Positions 18,956-27,505 of a stretch of DNA of 64,000 nt are shown here, one piece after another. Position 1 is the first letter of the stretch; each line of letters opens with the position of its first letter. The notes below the pieces were generated by a model. That model worked only from the letters and a program-made list of their open reading frames with translations, ran no database searches and had not been told where the DNA came from. The DNA is from Verrucomicrobiales bacterium (GTDB lineage Bacteria; Verrucomicrobiota; Verrucomicrobiia; Verrucomicrobiales; DEV007), in contig JARGOD010000002.1 of assembly GCA_029210205.1 (NCBI GenBank), positions 40,344-104,343 of the forward strand. The letters are read 5' to 3'. A program made the translations under genes and the position numbers.

Positions 18956-19004
18956 AAAGGTAAAAGGTGGGAAGGTTTTTTGGTGTGGCGGGCTGGTGCC
19001 CGCC
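18956..19004. repeat. Dispersed intergenic repeat A, copy 2
   Basis: 24-bp part 18956-18979 identical to 9509-9532, then after 5 bp a hairpin GGCGGGC-TGGT-GCCCGCC (within 18985-19004). It lies 9 bp after the Rieske 2 stop codon on the minus strand. The second copy has the perfect hairpin; copy 1 has two changes in the same part. Confidence 0.75.
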
Positions 19005-19012
19005 GTTTTTAG

Positions 19013-20374
19013 TTAGTGGTTTCCTTGTGCGGGAGCCGGAGCTCGGTCGAGGGTCGGCCAGGTTCCACGCGCTCTTGCGGCGAGAAATCGCTGGATGAGC
19101 CAGATCGGCATTTCGAGGTGGCTGAGGCGCCCCCGCTGATAGCCGGAAGTGTAGAGGCCGCGCTGAACAGCCATGCAGACCTCCATGTCTTCGAGGTGAA
19201 AATCGATCGCAGCCTGGTTGCCCTTTTCTTTCATCGACTCATATTCAGGGTGCTCCAGCGTCGAGTCGGGAACGAGAATCGTCGTGAGCAGCTTGAGGCG
19301 GTCGGGCCCAAGGGGCTCGATGCGATACCAAATGAAGGAGTCGGGCGTCGTCACAAAAGTGAAAAGAGGGAATCCCAAACCAAGACCCCACTCGAAACGC
19401 TCGTCCTCGTTGAGCCCTTCAATCGGTGGAAAAATGTCCCAGCGTTTCCCTTTCTCTTCGAGAGCTTTGATCTCTTCGCGCAACGCTTCTTTCATCGGGA
19501 GATGACAGCGGATGTGGGAAGGTTTTTCCTCCTCCGTCCAGGTGTCACGGGCGGGCATCATGGGCTGGAGCGTCTTACTGTGCGCTCCGGCGTGGTGATA
19601 CGACTCCATGAAATTCTCGCCGAGGACTTTCCAGTTGAAGGCGCAGTCCCATTCGTTCGACGAGATGAGCTTCATCTCCCCGGTCTTCCAGGGAGCGATT
19701 GACTCATTCAGCGAGGCATATTTTTCGGCGACGGTTTGCGGAGCCTTTCCGTCGAGGTTGAGGAAGAGAAACCCGTTCCAGACTTCGGAGCGGAATTCCC
19801 GAAGCTTCCAGTCATCGCGGATGAAGTCTTCGGCTTCGCCCATCTCGGCGCAGGCTTTGAGCTGGCCATCGAGTTCGAAGGTCCAGAAGTGGTAGGGACA
19901 AAGAAAGAAGCGGGTTTTCCCGCAGCCGGATTCCCCCTCTCTGACCTCTGCGGGGCTGTGTCCATCGTGTCCGAAACCGGGAGGCATGATGTCCATGGCC
20001 CGGTGCGGGCAGACCCGGGAAAGAATGCGGTATTGCCCATCCTTGTCTTTCACCGCGATCATCGGTTCTCCGAGGAGATCGAGGTTAATGAAGTCGCCCG
20101 CTTCCGGAAGCTGGGAGATATGCGCAACCGCATACCAGTCATTCTTAAAGATGTTTTCGACTTCCCAGTTGAAGAACTCGCCGCTCGTGTAGGCCTGCGC
20201 GGGGAGGGTCGTGCTTTGTGAAAGCGGAAGGTCGGCGATGCGTTGGATCTCTTCGAGAATCTCCGATACCGAGAGTTCAGGTTGAGCGTTGGGGATCGTT
20301 CCCCGATAGCCCTGTCCGGGCGAAGTCGCGGGCAAACAGGCCTCGCGGATGTCGGATTCGGTGACGTCTTTCAT
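19013..20374 (-). CDS. Rieske non-haem iron oxygenase, alpha subunit 2
   Basis: 453 residues; paralogue of 12406-13662. Rieske site CPHRAMD and CPYHFW, here separated by a longer glycine- and acid-rich loop (about 43 residues from first to last ligand), catalytic iron site ENFMESYHHAGAH, and acidic ligand in HLEDMEVC. Single-component alpha subunit of the betaine/carnitine oxygenase group; no reductase nearby. It seems to be its own transcription unit: 175 bp upstream is AT-rich with a TATAAT hexamer on the minus strand, and a hairpin repeat follows its stop. Confidence 0.9.
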   Translation of the reverse strand: MKDVTESDIREACLPATSPGQGYRGTIPNAQPELSVSEILEEIQRIADLPLSQSTTLPAQAYTSGEFFNWEVENIFKNDWYAVAHISQLPEAGDFINLDLLGEPMIAVKDKDGQYRILSRVCPHRAMDIMPPGFGHDGHSPAEVREGESGCGKTRFFLCPYHFWTFELDGQLKACAEMGEAEDFIRDDWKLREFRSEVWNGFLFLNLDGKAPQTVAEKYASLNESIAPWKTGEMKLISSNEWDCAFNWKVLGENFMESYHHAGAHSKTLQPMMPARDTWTEEEKPSHIRCHLPMKEALREEIKALEEKGKRWDIFPPIEGLNEDERFEWGLGLGFPLFTFVTTPDSFIWYRIEPLGPDRLKLLTTILVPDSTLEHPEYESMKEKGNQAAIDFHLEDMEVCMAVQRGLYTSGYQRGRLSHLEMPIWLIQRFLAARARGTWPTLDRAPAPAQGNH

Positions 20375-20391
20375 GGAAAAATAAGATAGAA

Positions 20392-20397
20392 ATTATA
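20392..20397 (-). promoter_or_regulatory. TATAAT hexamer upstream of Rieske oxygenase 2
   Basis: TATAAT read on the minus strand, 18 bp before the ATG of Rieske oxygenase 2, in the only AT-rich stretch of the 175-bp gap 20375-20549. No good -35 hexamer is placed 16-18 bp upstream. I see nothing else in this gap. Confidence 0.35.
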
Positions 20398-20549
20398 GGA
20401 ATGTTAGGATATTGAATAAGGGAATGGCGGGATCGCCTTGTTGTCATGCCCTTCAACAACCCAGAAACACAGCGCAACACAGAGTGATCCCGAGCTGCCG
20501 GAGCAGTTCGTTTGCAGGGATCGTCTTAGGTGCTGATTTCATCTTTAAT

Positions 20550-21974
20550 TCAAACGTGAGTGAGAAACTGATTGAGCTGTCGGTCGTGGATAGGATAGAA
20601 GGATTGCTCCCACTCCCAGCGCTTCTGCTTGAGAAAAATTTCCTTCATTTCGCCTAGAACGCCTACAGTGAACGGATCATCTTCAAAAGCATCGAGAGCT
20701 TCTTTCAGTGTCGCGGGAAGGAAGTTGATGCCTTCCTTCTTCAGTTCCGCACGACTGAGGTTATAGGCGTTCGCATTGATCGGTTCGCCCGGGTCCAGTT
20801 CCTGCTCGATGCCGTCAAGGCCGGCCGCAAGGTGCATCGCAGCGGTCAGGTAGGGATTGTTCGACATGTCAGGGGCCCGATTCTCAACGCAGTAGCGATT
20901 CTGTGGAAGGCGGAGCATGGCAGAGCGGTTGTTGCGTCCGTAGGCAGCCAGGACGGGTGCCCAGCTGATGTCCGGCATATCGCCCTGAGCGATGAAGCCC
21001 TGGTAGCTGTTGTAAGTCGGCGAAGAGACTGCAGTGATCGCAGGCGCATGCTTGAGGACTCCCGCAATAAAATGAAAGGCGAGCTTTGAGAGTGGGATCC
21101 CAAGCTTCTCCGCAAAGGGATTCGATTCTGACTCAGGTGTGAAGAGGTTCTCTCCGGTTTCGAGACTCGCGAGTGACATGTTGTTGTGACAGCCGGAGCG
21201 AGCGTCATCCGCGAATGGCTTCGGCATGAAGGTCGCGACCGCCCCGATTGATTCGGCGACCTGTTTCGCCATGACCCGGAAAAAGGTGAGGCGGTCGGCG
21301 GTGGTGAGCGCGTCGGCATAACCGAAGTCGAACTCGTACTGACCATGGCCACCTTCCTGATCGAAAGAGTAAAGGCCCCACTCGAGTTCACGCAGGCAGT
21401 CAGAGAAAGGCTCGAGGAAATCCATCGAACCAAAAGACTGATTGATGTCATAGGAGGGACAGACTCCGCGATAGCGGTGCGTGGGAAGTTGCTCCCATTT
21501 CCCTGTATCTCCGTTCTCCTTAAGGACATAGAATTCGGGTTCGACGCCGAGATTGAACTTCAACCCCATTGCGTTAGCGCGCTCGAGTTGGCGTTTCAAA
21601 ACCTGACGGCTGTCGTTCTCGTAGGGGGCTCCGTGGTAATAGAGATCCCCGAAAAAGTAAGCGAAGCGATTGTCCCACGGACACACGATTGCCGTGTCGA
21701 GATCGGGGACGGCGGCGCATTCGTCGATCTGCGGGCCGACGAGTCCCATGCCTTCGAGAGCACCCACCGTGAACAGCTCGGAACCATTCGCCATTTTCTC
21801 AAGACACTCGATCGGATTGATCTTCGCCTTGGGGACGCCGTGGATATCGACATAGCTGGAAAAAAGATACTGAACTCCTTTTGCGCCCAGCTCTTCCTTC
21901 AGCGCCGAAACCTTTTCCGCGTCGGCAGAGAAACCGTCGGGGACTGCGAATACCGGTGTTTTGGAATCAGTCAT
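20550..21974 (-). CDS. Glutamine-synthetase-like amine ligase 2
   Basis: 474 residues, GS fold with a 25-residue N-terminal extension relative to ligase 1. [16 protein letters not shown], metal ligands in GVEPEFYVL and [30 protein letters not shown] and NRSAMLRLPQNRYCVENR are all conserved. Of the same type III/GMAS-like branch as 17560-18918 but clearly divergent, so the two need not share a substrate. Last gene of the operon SBP2-permease 2-ATPase-creatininase family-ligase 2, starting 2 bp after the hydrolase stop. The pairing with a transporter suggests glutamylation of the imported compound or its product. Confidence 0.85.
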   Translation of the reverse strand: MTDSKTPVFAVPDGFSADAEKVSALKEELGAKGVQYLFSSYVDIHGVPKAKINPIECLEKMANGSELFTVGALEGMGLVGPQIDECAAVPDLDTAIVCPWDNRFAYFFGDLYYHGAPYENDSRQVLKRQLERANAMGLKFNLGVEPEFYVLKENGDTGKWEQLPTHRYRGVCPSYDINQSFGSMDFLEPFSDCLRELEWGLYSFDQEGGHGQYEFDFGYADALTTADRLTFFRVMAKQVAESIGAVATFMPKPFADDARSGCHNNMSLASLETGENLFTPESESNPFAEKLGIPLSKLAFHFIAGVLKHAPAITAVSSPTYNSYQGFIAQGDMPDISWAPVLAAYGRNNRSAMLRLPQNRYCVENRAPDMSNNPYLTAAMHLAAGLDGIEQELDPGEPINANAYNLSRAELKKEGINFLPATLKEALDAFEDDPFTVGVLGEMKEIFLKQKRWEWEQSFYPIHDRQLNQFLTHV

Positions 21975-21976
21975 CT

Positions 21977-22759
21977 TCAGGTTGAAGGAAGGTTGAGAGA
22001 TTCCCAGTGGTGTGACTCGAGAGGGGTAGCCTCTGTCTTTGCTGTCTCAATGAAAGAGGCGAGTGCTTCGGACATCTCCTCAAAGAGTTTCTTGCCGCGG
22101 GGGGCATCTCCGAGCGAAGGGCTCCCGGTGATTCCGTTGAGGCTCGTCTGTGCGACGGGATAACTGAAAACGGTGCCTTCGGTCCGGTCAGGATCATCTT
22201 CGACGAGGTCCATGCGGACCGTCTCCGGAGCGAGATGAAGCAGGAGATCGGTTTCCGCCTTGTTGGCATGTAAGTCATCCGCATCGGAGATGAAATAGGA
22301 CCAGATCTCGTCGGAAAGCTGAAAGGTGTTCTTCAGTCCGATTTGAAGATCTCCAAAAAAGCGGAGACGGATTTTCTCGATCGCAACGCGAAGTGAAGCG
22401 TCATTCCCGAAGTGGCTGTTGACGAGAAGAATCTTCTTCCACCCTGTCGCGACGGCCCAGTCGGCGAGTTCTTCAATCTGGTGAATGAAGGTCTCGTGGG
22501 TGAGTGAAAAAGTTCCCGGCCACTTGTTCGTGTGGCCTGAGGAAACTGTGTAGGCGATTGTCGGAAGGATCGGAATGCCGGCTTTGGCGCAGGCAGCTTT
22601 AGAGATCGACTCAGCGATAACCGTGTCACAATTGATCGGCAAGTGCGGACCGTGCTGCTCGGTTGCCCCAATCGGAAGGATTAAAAACCCATCAGTCTGA
22701 TCACGGACTTTCGCGACCTCGGGCCACGAGAGTTCTTCCAGTCTGATCGCTGCTTCCAT
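21977..22759 (-). CDS. Creatininase-family amidohydrolase
   Basis: 260 residues from the ATG at 22759 (a TTG at 22798 would overlap the ATPase gene). Creatininase/MftE/ArfB family: LPIGATEQHGPHLPINCD provides Glu, His and Asp metal ligands near residue 35, VNSHFGND the next His, and HANKAETD the last Glu. In Pseudomonas creatininase the sequence after the second His carries an additional ligand Glu (HYE); here it is Gly (HFG), as in MftE-like members, so true creatininase activity is not supported. A metal-dependent amide or C-N hydrolase acting on a small cyclic or linear compound is the safest reading. Confidence 0.82.
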   Translation of the reverse strand: MEAAIRLEELSWPEVAKVRDQTDGFLILPIGATEQHGPHLPINCDTVIAESISKAACAKAGIPILPTIAYTVSSGHTNKWPGTFSLTHETFIHQIEELADWAVATGWKKILLVNSHFGNDASLRVAIEKIRLRFFGDLQIGLKNTFQLSDEIWSYFISDADDLHANKAETDLLLHLAPETVRMDLVEDDPDRTEGTVFSYPVAQTSLNGITGSPSLGDAPRGKKLFEEMSEALASFIETAKTEATPLESHHWESLNLPST

Positions 22760-22778
22760 GAGATTAGGTTTGGAAGGA

Positions 22779-23678
22779 TCACTCGACGTCGTCTCCAAGT
22801 GGTGTCATCCGCGGGAAAGGAAGATTGTCCTGATGACGTTCGCTTTCTGGGTGTATGAGCTGATTGATGTGGTGCTTCGTCGCAATAAACTCCGGCTCGA
22901 TAAATTGATCGAGGTTTCGCGGACGCGGCACCGGGACCTCCAGAATCTCATCGACCTCTCCCGGGTTCGCCTTCAGAACCAATATTCGATCTGCGAGGTA
23001 AATCGCCTCATCAAGATCGTGGGTGATGAAGAGAATGGTGATATCGAGGTTGCGCCAAATCTGAAGAAGGTAGCTCTGCATCTGTGCACGGGTCTGTGCA
23101 TCGAGTGCGCCGAATGGCTCATCCATAAGGAGAATGCGCGGGCGATTTGCGAGTGCCCTTGCGATGGCGACCCGCTGCTTCATGCCGCCTGACAACTGGT
23201 GCGGGTAGCTATTCTCGAATTGGGAGAGCCCGACCAACTCAATCCATTGTCGTGCGTCTGCTTCAACGCCTGCCTCCTTATGGCCGGCCATCTTCGGCCC
23301 GAACATGACATTTTGCTTCACCGTGAGCCATGGGAAGAGGGTGTAGGACTGGAAGACCATCCCGCGGTCGGGGCCAGGTCCCGCCACCGGATTTCCATCA
23401 AGGAGGACAGCGCCGCTCGTTTCTGTCTCGAGCCCGGCGAGGATTCGGATGAGGGTTGACTTTCCGCATCCGGAAGGCCCTATCACACACATAAACTCGC
23501 GTCGATAGACTTCAAAGTCGACTGACTTAAGTGCTGTGACGTCACCGTTTCTTGAAGGGAATACTTTAGTTAGGTCGTCGACTGAAAGAACGACAGGCCG
23601 CTCCTTCAATTTCGTAAAACGTTCGCTTACTTCCGGGGACTGAGCGTGGTAATCAATGGTTTCTGCAGGAGGAATCAT
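22779..23678 (-). CDS. ABC transporter ATPase (NitT/TauT type)
   Basis: 299 residues. Walker [10 protein letters not shown] (about residue 69), Q-loop in [15 protein letters not shown], signature [15 protein letters not shown], Walker [14 protein letters not shown] and switch His in FITHDLDEA. The last 50 residues extend beyond the ATPase core. It energises permease 2 next to it and is the only ATPase gene in the island, so it may also serve permease 1/SBP1. Start ATG at 23678, 22 bp after permease 2. Confidence 0.93.
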   Translation of the reverse strand: MIPPAETIDYHAQSPEVSERFTKLKERPVVLSVDDLTKVFPSRNGDVTALKSVDFEVYRREFMCVIGPSGCGKSTLIRILAGLETETSGAVLLDGNPVAGPGPDRGMVFQSYTLFPWLTVKQNVMFGPKMAGHKEAGVEADARQWIELVGLSQFENSYPHQLSGGMKQRVAIARALANRPRILLMDEPFGALDAQTRAQMQSYLLQIWRNLDITILFITHDLDEAIYLADRILVLKANPGEVDEILEVPVPRPRNLDQFIEPEFIATKHHINQLIHPESERHQDNLPFPRMTPLGDDVE

Positions 23679-23700
23679 GGTCAGAAGGAGGAAATTGGGA

Positions 23701-25092
23701 CTAGGCTGCGTCAGGTTGTGACTTGCTGATGAGACGCTTAATCAGTCTCGGGATGAATAGGACTGTTTTGACGATCGGGTGAGAGGACGCTTTTGGCCCA
23801 TCATCCGTGTATGGAAAGACCAATCCTTTGACGAGCGAGAGGATTTGATCAGTGAAGAATCCAATGAGTCCGATGAGAATGATCACCGGGAAGACCAGGT
23901 CGAAGTTTCGAAAGCGACCCTGAGTCTCGATGAATTCAGTCAGGCCACTCTTGACCCCGACGAGTTCGGCAATGACAAGCCATGTCCACGCCCACCCCAG
24001 AAGAATGCGAAGATCATCATAGAGGCTTGGAAGAATTCCGGGAACTACCACCTTGGCAAGCAGCTGTCGCTGGCTTGCTCCGAGCGTTTGTGCCGCTTCG
24101 AGTAGAGGCATGTCGAGACGTCGTGTCGTATTGGAAACGACGAGAACGAGTTGGAAAAAGGTGCCGATGAAGACGAGAGCAATTTTAGGGGCATCGTTTG
24201 CGAGAAAGATCGCCACCAGCAAAGTGCTGAATGTCGGTGCCGGCATATAGCGGAAGAAATCAGTGAACGGCTCAATGAGTCGTGAGAAGAAAGGGTAGGT
24301 TCCGCAAACGACTCCGATAGGAACACCAACGAGGGCAGCAAGAAGGAAGCCTCCGAAAACAATCTGGAGGGAATGGCCGACTCGCTGAATCATTGAGGGT
24401 CGGCCTCCTTCAGCAGGGATATTGAAAATCTTAACGCCTGTCATGAGAACCCGGTCAGGGGCTGGAAGGTAGTCAGGGTTGGAAGCCTTTCCCTGCGGAA
24501 CAAGGCTGAAAAGGGGAACAGAGATAAAGAGGTCTGAGTCGTAATTCGGAGCGATCGCGCTCATTGCCTTCCAGTTCTCCTGGACGATGGCGATGTTTTC
24601 CTCGCTCAGCGCGGGTCGTTTGAGAGTGTTTTCTCCGGAGGCAATTTCGCCCCAGGCATGATAGATGGCTTCGTCATCTGTATTTTGGTCATCCTTAAGC
24701 CACCGATTTTTGATGAGAAGCGGAGCGAGATGGCGGAGTACCTTTTTGTTGGCCCTACGAACTGAACTTTCGGAGGCCCCGTCGAGAGGATCTTCGGAGG
24801 CGAGTTGCTCTTTAAGTTCTTCGTTCTGCTTTCGAACCGCGGACTGGAACTCAGGAAAAAAGCCTTTGCTCACCCGGTCGCCGGCCACATAGACAGTCGC
24901 GACGTCTTTTCGATGAGCAGAGAGTTGAAGTTGAACATCGGGATGCCAGAGAAATGGCAGATAGCTAACCGCTGACCAAATCAGCAGGGGAAGGGCGAAT
25001 GAGATCACCGTGAGGACTGTCGCTCGTTTCGGTGAGAGTTCCCTTCGGACTGCGAACCAGGGTTCGCGCGCATCTTTTCCTAATCCTGACAT
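23701..25092 (-). CDS. ABC transporter permease 2 with large N-terminal extracytoplasmic domain
   Basis: 463 residues, far longer than the usual 250-290. One membrane helix near residues 27-50 is followed by about 180 polar residues (about 55-235: charged, predicted outside the membrane), and only then the standard permease core with about five helices and the EAA loop [20 protein letters not shown]. The core matches NitT/TauT-type permeases. Start ATG at 25092; a GTG lies one codon upstream. The extra domain may help dock SBP2, which, unlike SBP1, is not a lipoprotein. Confidence 0.87.
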   Translation of the reverse strand: MSGLGKDAREPWFAVRRELSPKRATVLTVISFALPLLIWSAVSYLPFLWHPDVQLQLSAHRKDVATVYVAGDRVSKGFFPEFQSAVRKQNEELKEQLASEDPLDGASESSVRRANKKVLRHLAPLLIKNRWLKDDQNTDDEAIYHAWGEIASGENTLKRPALSEENIAIVQENWKAMSAIAPNYDSDLFISVPLFSLVPQGKASNPDYLPAPDRVLMTGVKIFNIPAEGGRPSMIQRVGHSLQIVFGGFLLAALVGVPIGVVCGTYPFFSRLIEPFTDFFRYMPAPTFSTLLVAIFLANDAPKIALVFIGTFFQLVLVVSNTTRRLDMPLLEAAQTLGASQRQLLAKVVVPGILPSLYDDLRILLGWAWTWLVIAELVGVKSGLTEFIETQGRFRNFDLVFPVIILIGLIGFFTDQILSLVKGLVFPYTDDGPKASSHPIVKTVLFIPRLIKRLISKSQPDAA

Positions 25093-25124
25093 CACGAAGA
25101 TAGGTGGCTTCTATTTGGTCGGTA

Positions 25125-25152
25125 ACACCGGGGCCATGAACGACCCCGATGT
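25125..25152 (-). promoter_or_regulatory. Intercistronic hairpin between SBP2 and permease 2
   Basis: ACACCGGGG - 10 nt - CCCCGATGT, a 9-bp stem with one mismatch in the 79-bp gap after the SBP2 stop. No T-run follows. Such stems behind binding-protein genes often stabilise the upstream mRNA so that more binding protein than permease is made; that role is inferred from position. Confidence 0.4.
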
Positions 25153-25171
25153 TGAACCAACTAAAAGTGTT

Positions 25172-26188
25172 TTACTCGGCCGCCATTTCCTCGAGTACTT
25201 CGAGGGTAAGGCTTGGATCGAAATACTTGTCGATATCGAGTGCTTTCTCGTAAGCCTCGAACTCAACATTGAAATCGTCGGAGATCTTGGTTGATCCGTA
25301 AACGGAACCCAGTCCTTCTGCTTTTTCCCAAAGCGGCTTCACCTCTTCTCCGGTGAGGATGTATGTGCCGGCAAGGAATGGCTCATACTCTTCTGGAGAG
25401 ACGGAAACTCGTGAGGAAAGGATCTCAAGTGTCTCGTCAAGATTGTCTTCGTCCTTGATGAACTCGACAATTCTATACCAAACCTTGAGAACTTTCTTCC
25501 AGTCGTCGCGTCGCTTCTCGAGACTCTCAGGATCGACAAAAAGAATGTCGTAGATAATTCCTGGAGCATCTGCCGAAGTGAAGATTGGCTTAGATCCGGA
25601 GACAAGTTTGAGTGCTTCACCCGAACTTGGTTGCCATGCGGAAACCGCATCCACTGCGCCTGAGGATAGCACCTGAGGCGTCTCGTTGGTTGGCGTGTTA
25701 ACTGTGGTGATTTCATCAGGCTCCATTCCGGCCATTTCCATTCCTTTGAGAAGGAGGAGGTGTGGCACGAATCCTTCCTCTAGTCCGACTTTCATCCCCT
25801 TGAGGTCCATAAGGGACTCAATGCCCGGCTTCGCGACAATCATGTCGTTACCATTTGAGTAATCATTGATGAGAATGCCAACAGATGGCTTTCCGGTTGC
25901 CCCGGTTACCAGCGCATCGCCGTTTGTCATTCCAACCGCGTCGAGCTGTCCGGCTGCGTAGGCATCCATTGAGCCAACGTAGTCATACCATTCGAAGGAG
26001 ACCTCTACGCCCTCTTCTTCGAACCATCCTTTTTTGATGCCGACTTCGTAAGCGACCCAGCCTGGCCAGTCGCTGTAGCCGATTTTGAGCGGCTCAGCCG
26101 AAAGCGGAGCCGTGAGGAGTGCGCTGCCCGCGAGCATCGCACCAAATGTGAGGCACTTTTTACAAGTGCGTGAAACTGATTTGATCAT
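25172..26188 (-). CDS. ABC transporter substrate-binding protein 2 (NMT1/TauA type)
   Basis: 338 residues with a Sec signal peptide (basic start, hydrophobic core, cleavage near [10 protein letters not shown]). NitT/TauT-type binding domain: [26 protein letters not shown] at the first strand-helix, [14 protein letters not shown], and [16 protein letters not shown] in the second lobe. First gene of the operon that continues with permease 2, ATPase, creatininase-family hydrolase and ligase 2. Two direct repeats of GTAATACGA lie 49-79 bp upstream. The ligand cannot be named from sequence; the operon suggests a nitrogen-rich organic compound. Confidence 0.88.
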   Translation of the reverse strand: MIKSVSRTCKKCLTFGAMLAGSALLTAPLSAEPLKIGYSDWPGWVAYEVGIKKGWFEEEGVEVSFEWYDYVGSMDAYAAGQLDAVGMTNGDALVTGATGKPSVGILINDYSNGNDMIVAKPGIESLMDLKGMKVGLEEGFVPHLLLLKGMEMAGMEPDEITTVNTPTNETPQVLSSGAVDAVSAWQPSSGEALKLVSGSKPIFTSADAPGIIYDILFVDPESLEKRRDDWKKVLKVWYRIVEFIKDEDNLDETLEILSSRVSVSPEEYEPFLAGTYILTGEEVKPLWEKAEGLGSVYGSTKISDDFNVEFEAYEKALDIDKYFDPSLTLEVLEEMAAE

Positions 26189-26236
26189 AATTGGTTCAGT
26201 TGGTTTTCTGTTTGCTGATTAACAATTGTCGAATTC

Positions 26237-26266
26237 GTATTACGAAATTTTGGTGATCGTATTACT
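26237..26266. promoter_or_regulatory. Direct repeat upstream of SBP2, candidate regulator binding site
   Basis: GTATTAC at 26237-26243 and again at 26259-26265, 22 bp apart (two helical turns); on the minus strand the unit reads GTAATACGA twice. The heptamer GTAATAC is the core of the inverted repeat at 10062-10091 in front of the NikR-like gene. The rest of the 273-bp divergent gap to lgt (26189-26461) holds no gene I can support. Confidence 0.5.
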
Positions 26267-26461
26267 TTGATTGACAATGACTTACAAAAGCAGTTCCCGT
26301 GCCATCGCAGATATGACGGGCTTTTGAGCCGATTTTCTCAGCCGTGACTGGTTCGTAATCAGCGTGTCCGGTCTCGAAAAGAATTTTTGAATTTCGCTGT
26401 CGATCTCACGATATCGCAGCTTGCTTTCGGAGCTGTGACTCGTTGAATACGGTAAAGTAAG

Positions 26462-27505
26462 ATGTTTATCTCTCTCGCGACCTACGTTCACCATCTCGAT
26501 CCTTTTGTGATCCAGTTTACCGAAACCTTTGGGATTCGTTGGTACGGACTGGCTTATGTCGCGGGCTTCTTCTGTGCCTTCCTGCTCATCCGTTGGTTTG
26601 TGAAACTCGGAGCATCCGAGCTTAAAGAGGAGCTAGTTGGTGACTTCGTGACAGTTGTTGCTCTATTAGGCACGATGCTCGGTGGGCGGCTCGGCTATAT
26701 GCTGCTCTACAACTTCGGAGAACTTGCCGCGAATCCTTTGAGCTTTTTCGATTTTCTGGGCGGCGGCATGTCGAGCCATGGTGGGATTGCCGGGATGTGC
26801 ATCGTTGCCTGGTGCTACTCCCGGTATCAGAAAATTTCGTGGTTGGGGCTGGGAGATAATCTTGTCGTCGTCGCTCCTCTCGGTGTTTTCTTTGGCCGTC
26901 TCGCCAATTTTGTGAATGGCGAACTCTATGGTCGCACCACCTCCCACTCCTGGGCGATGAAGTTCCCTGACGAGTTGAATGAACTCGTCGATGCCCCCGG
27001 TGGCGGGCGCGACTGGGCTTTTCCTACCGCGATGCTGAGGGATCTTGCGGAAAAAGGGCAGGGCGCCATTCCCGGTCTTGTCGAAAAATTTGACCATGCC
27101 GTCTCGGCGGCCACTGCGAGCGGATACAACGCCCATTTCGCTGCTGTCGAACTCATCACCGAAGTGTCTCGTGAGAATGAAACATTCCGCGCTCTCCTCG
27201 GCGAGATCCTCACGCCGCGTCATCCCTCGCAGCTCTATGAGGCTGTCGTGGAGGGTCTGCTGCCCTTCGTGATTCTTCTCGCGATCCGTTTAAAATGGAA
27301 AAATCTCTTTCACGGGATGCTCACCGGGATTTTCTTCATTGTCTACGCCGTCGGTCGCATCATTGTGGAGAACTTCCGCGAACCCGACGCCGAGAGCATC
27401 ATGGGTCTCACCCGGGGGCAGTTCTACTCGACCTTCATGATTGGAATCGGGATTGCCTTCCTCGCTTTCGCGCTGTGGAAAAAGCAACGGACCCGGGTGG
27501 GGTAA
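26462..27505 (+). CDS. lgt: Prolipoprotein diacylglyceryl transferase
   Basis: 347 residues; inner-membrane enzyme that moves diacylglyceryl from phosphatidylglycerol to the lipobox cysteine of prolipoproteins. About seven membrane helices, signature GRLANFVNGELYGR (catalytic Arg) and HPSQLYEAVVEG near the C-terminus. The segment between these motifs is about 95 residues, roughly 50 longer than in E. coli Lgt, and contains a soluble insert (about 175-235). Together with lspA at 30444 it serves the lipoproteins of the window (SBP1, FKBP and others). Transcribed away from the nitrogen island. Confidence 0.94.
   Translation: MFISLATYVHHLDPFVIQFTETFGIRWYGLAYVAGFFCAFLLIRWFVKLGASELKEELVGDFVTVVALLGTMLGGRLGYMLLYNFGELAANPLSFFDFLGGGMSSHGGIAGMCIVAWCYSRYQKISWLGLGDNLVVVAPLGVFFGRLANFVNGELYGRTTSHSWAMKFPDELNELVDAPGGGRDWAFPTAMLRDLAEKGQGAIPGLVEKFDHAVSAATASGYNAHFAAVELITEVSRENETFRALLGEILTPRHPSQLYEAVVEGLLPFVILLAIRLKWKNLFHGMLTGIFFIVYAVGRIIVENFREPDAESIMGLTRGQFYSTFMIGIGIAFLAFALWKKQRTRVG

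Noticed and set aside
26221..26280. Possible guanidine-II (mini-ykkC) riboswitch: two ACGA sequences 22 nt apart in the SBP2 leader on the minus strand
   Set aside because: Only the second ACGA can be closed by a short AT-rich stem (CG-AAT/ATT-CG with a bulge); the first hairpin has mismatches next to the loop, while real guanidine-II hairpins have stable GC-rich stems. A covariance search (Rfam guanidine-II model) would settle it.
26282..26494. 70-residue open frame in the gap between SBP2 and lgt, minus strand
   Set aside because: It overlaps the lgt start, has no recognisable domain and no ribosome-binding site.
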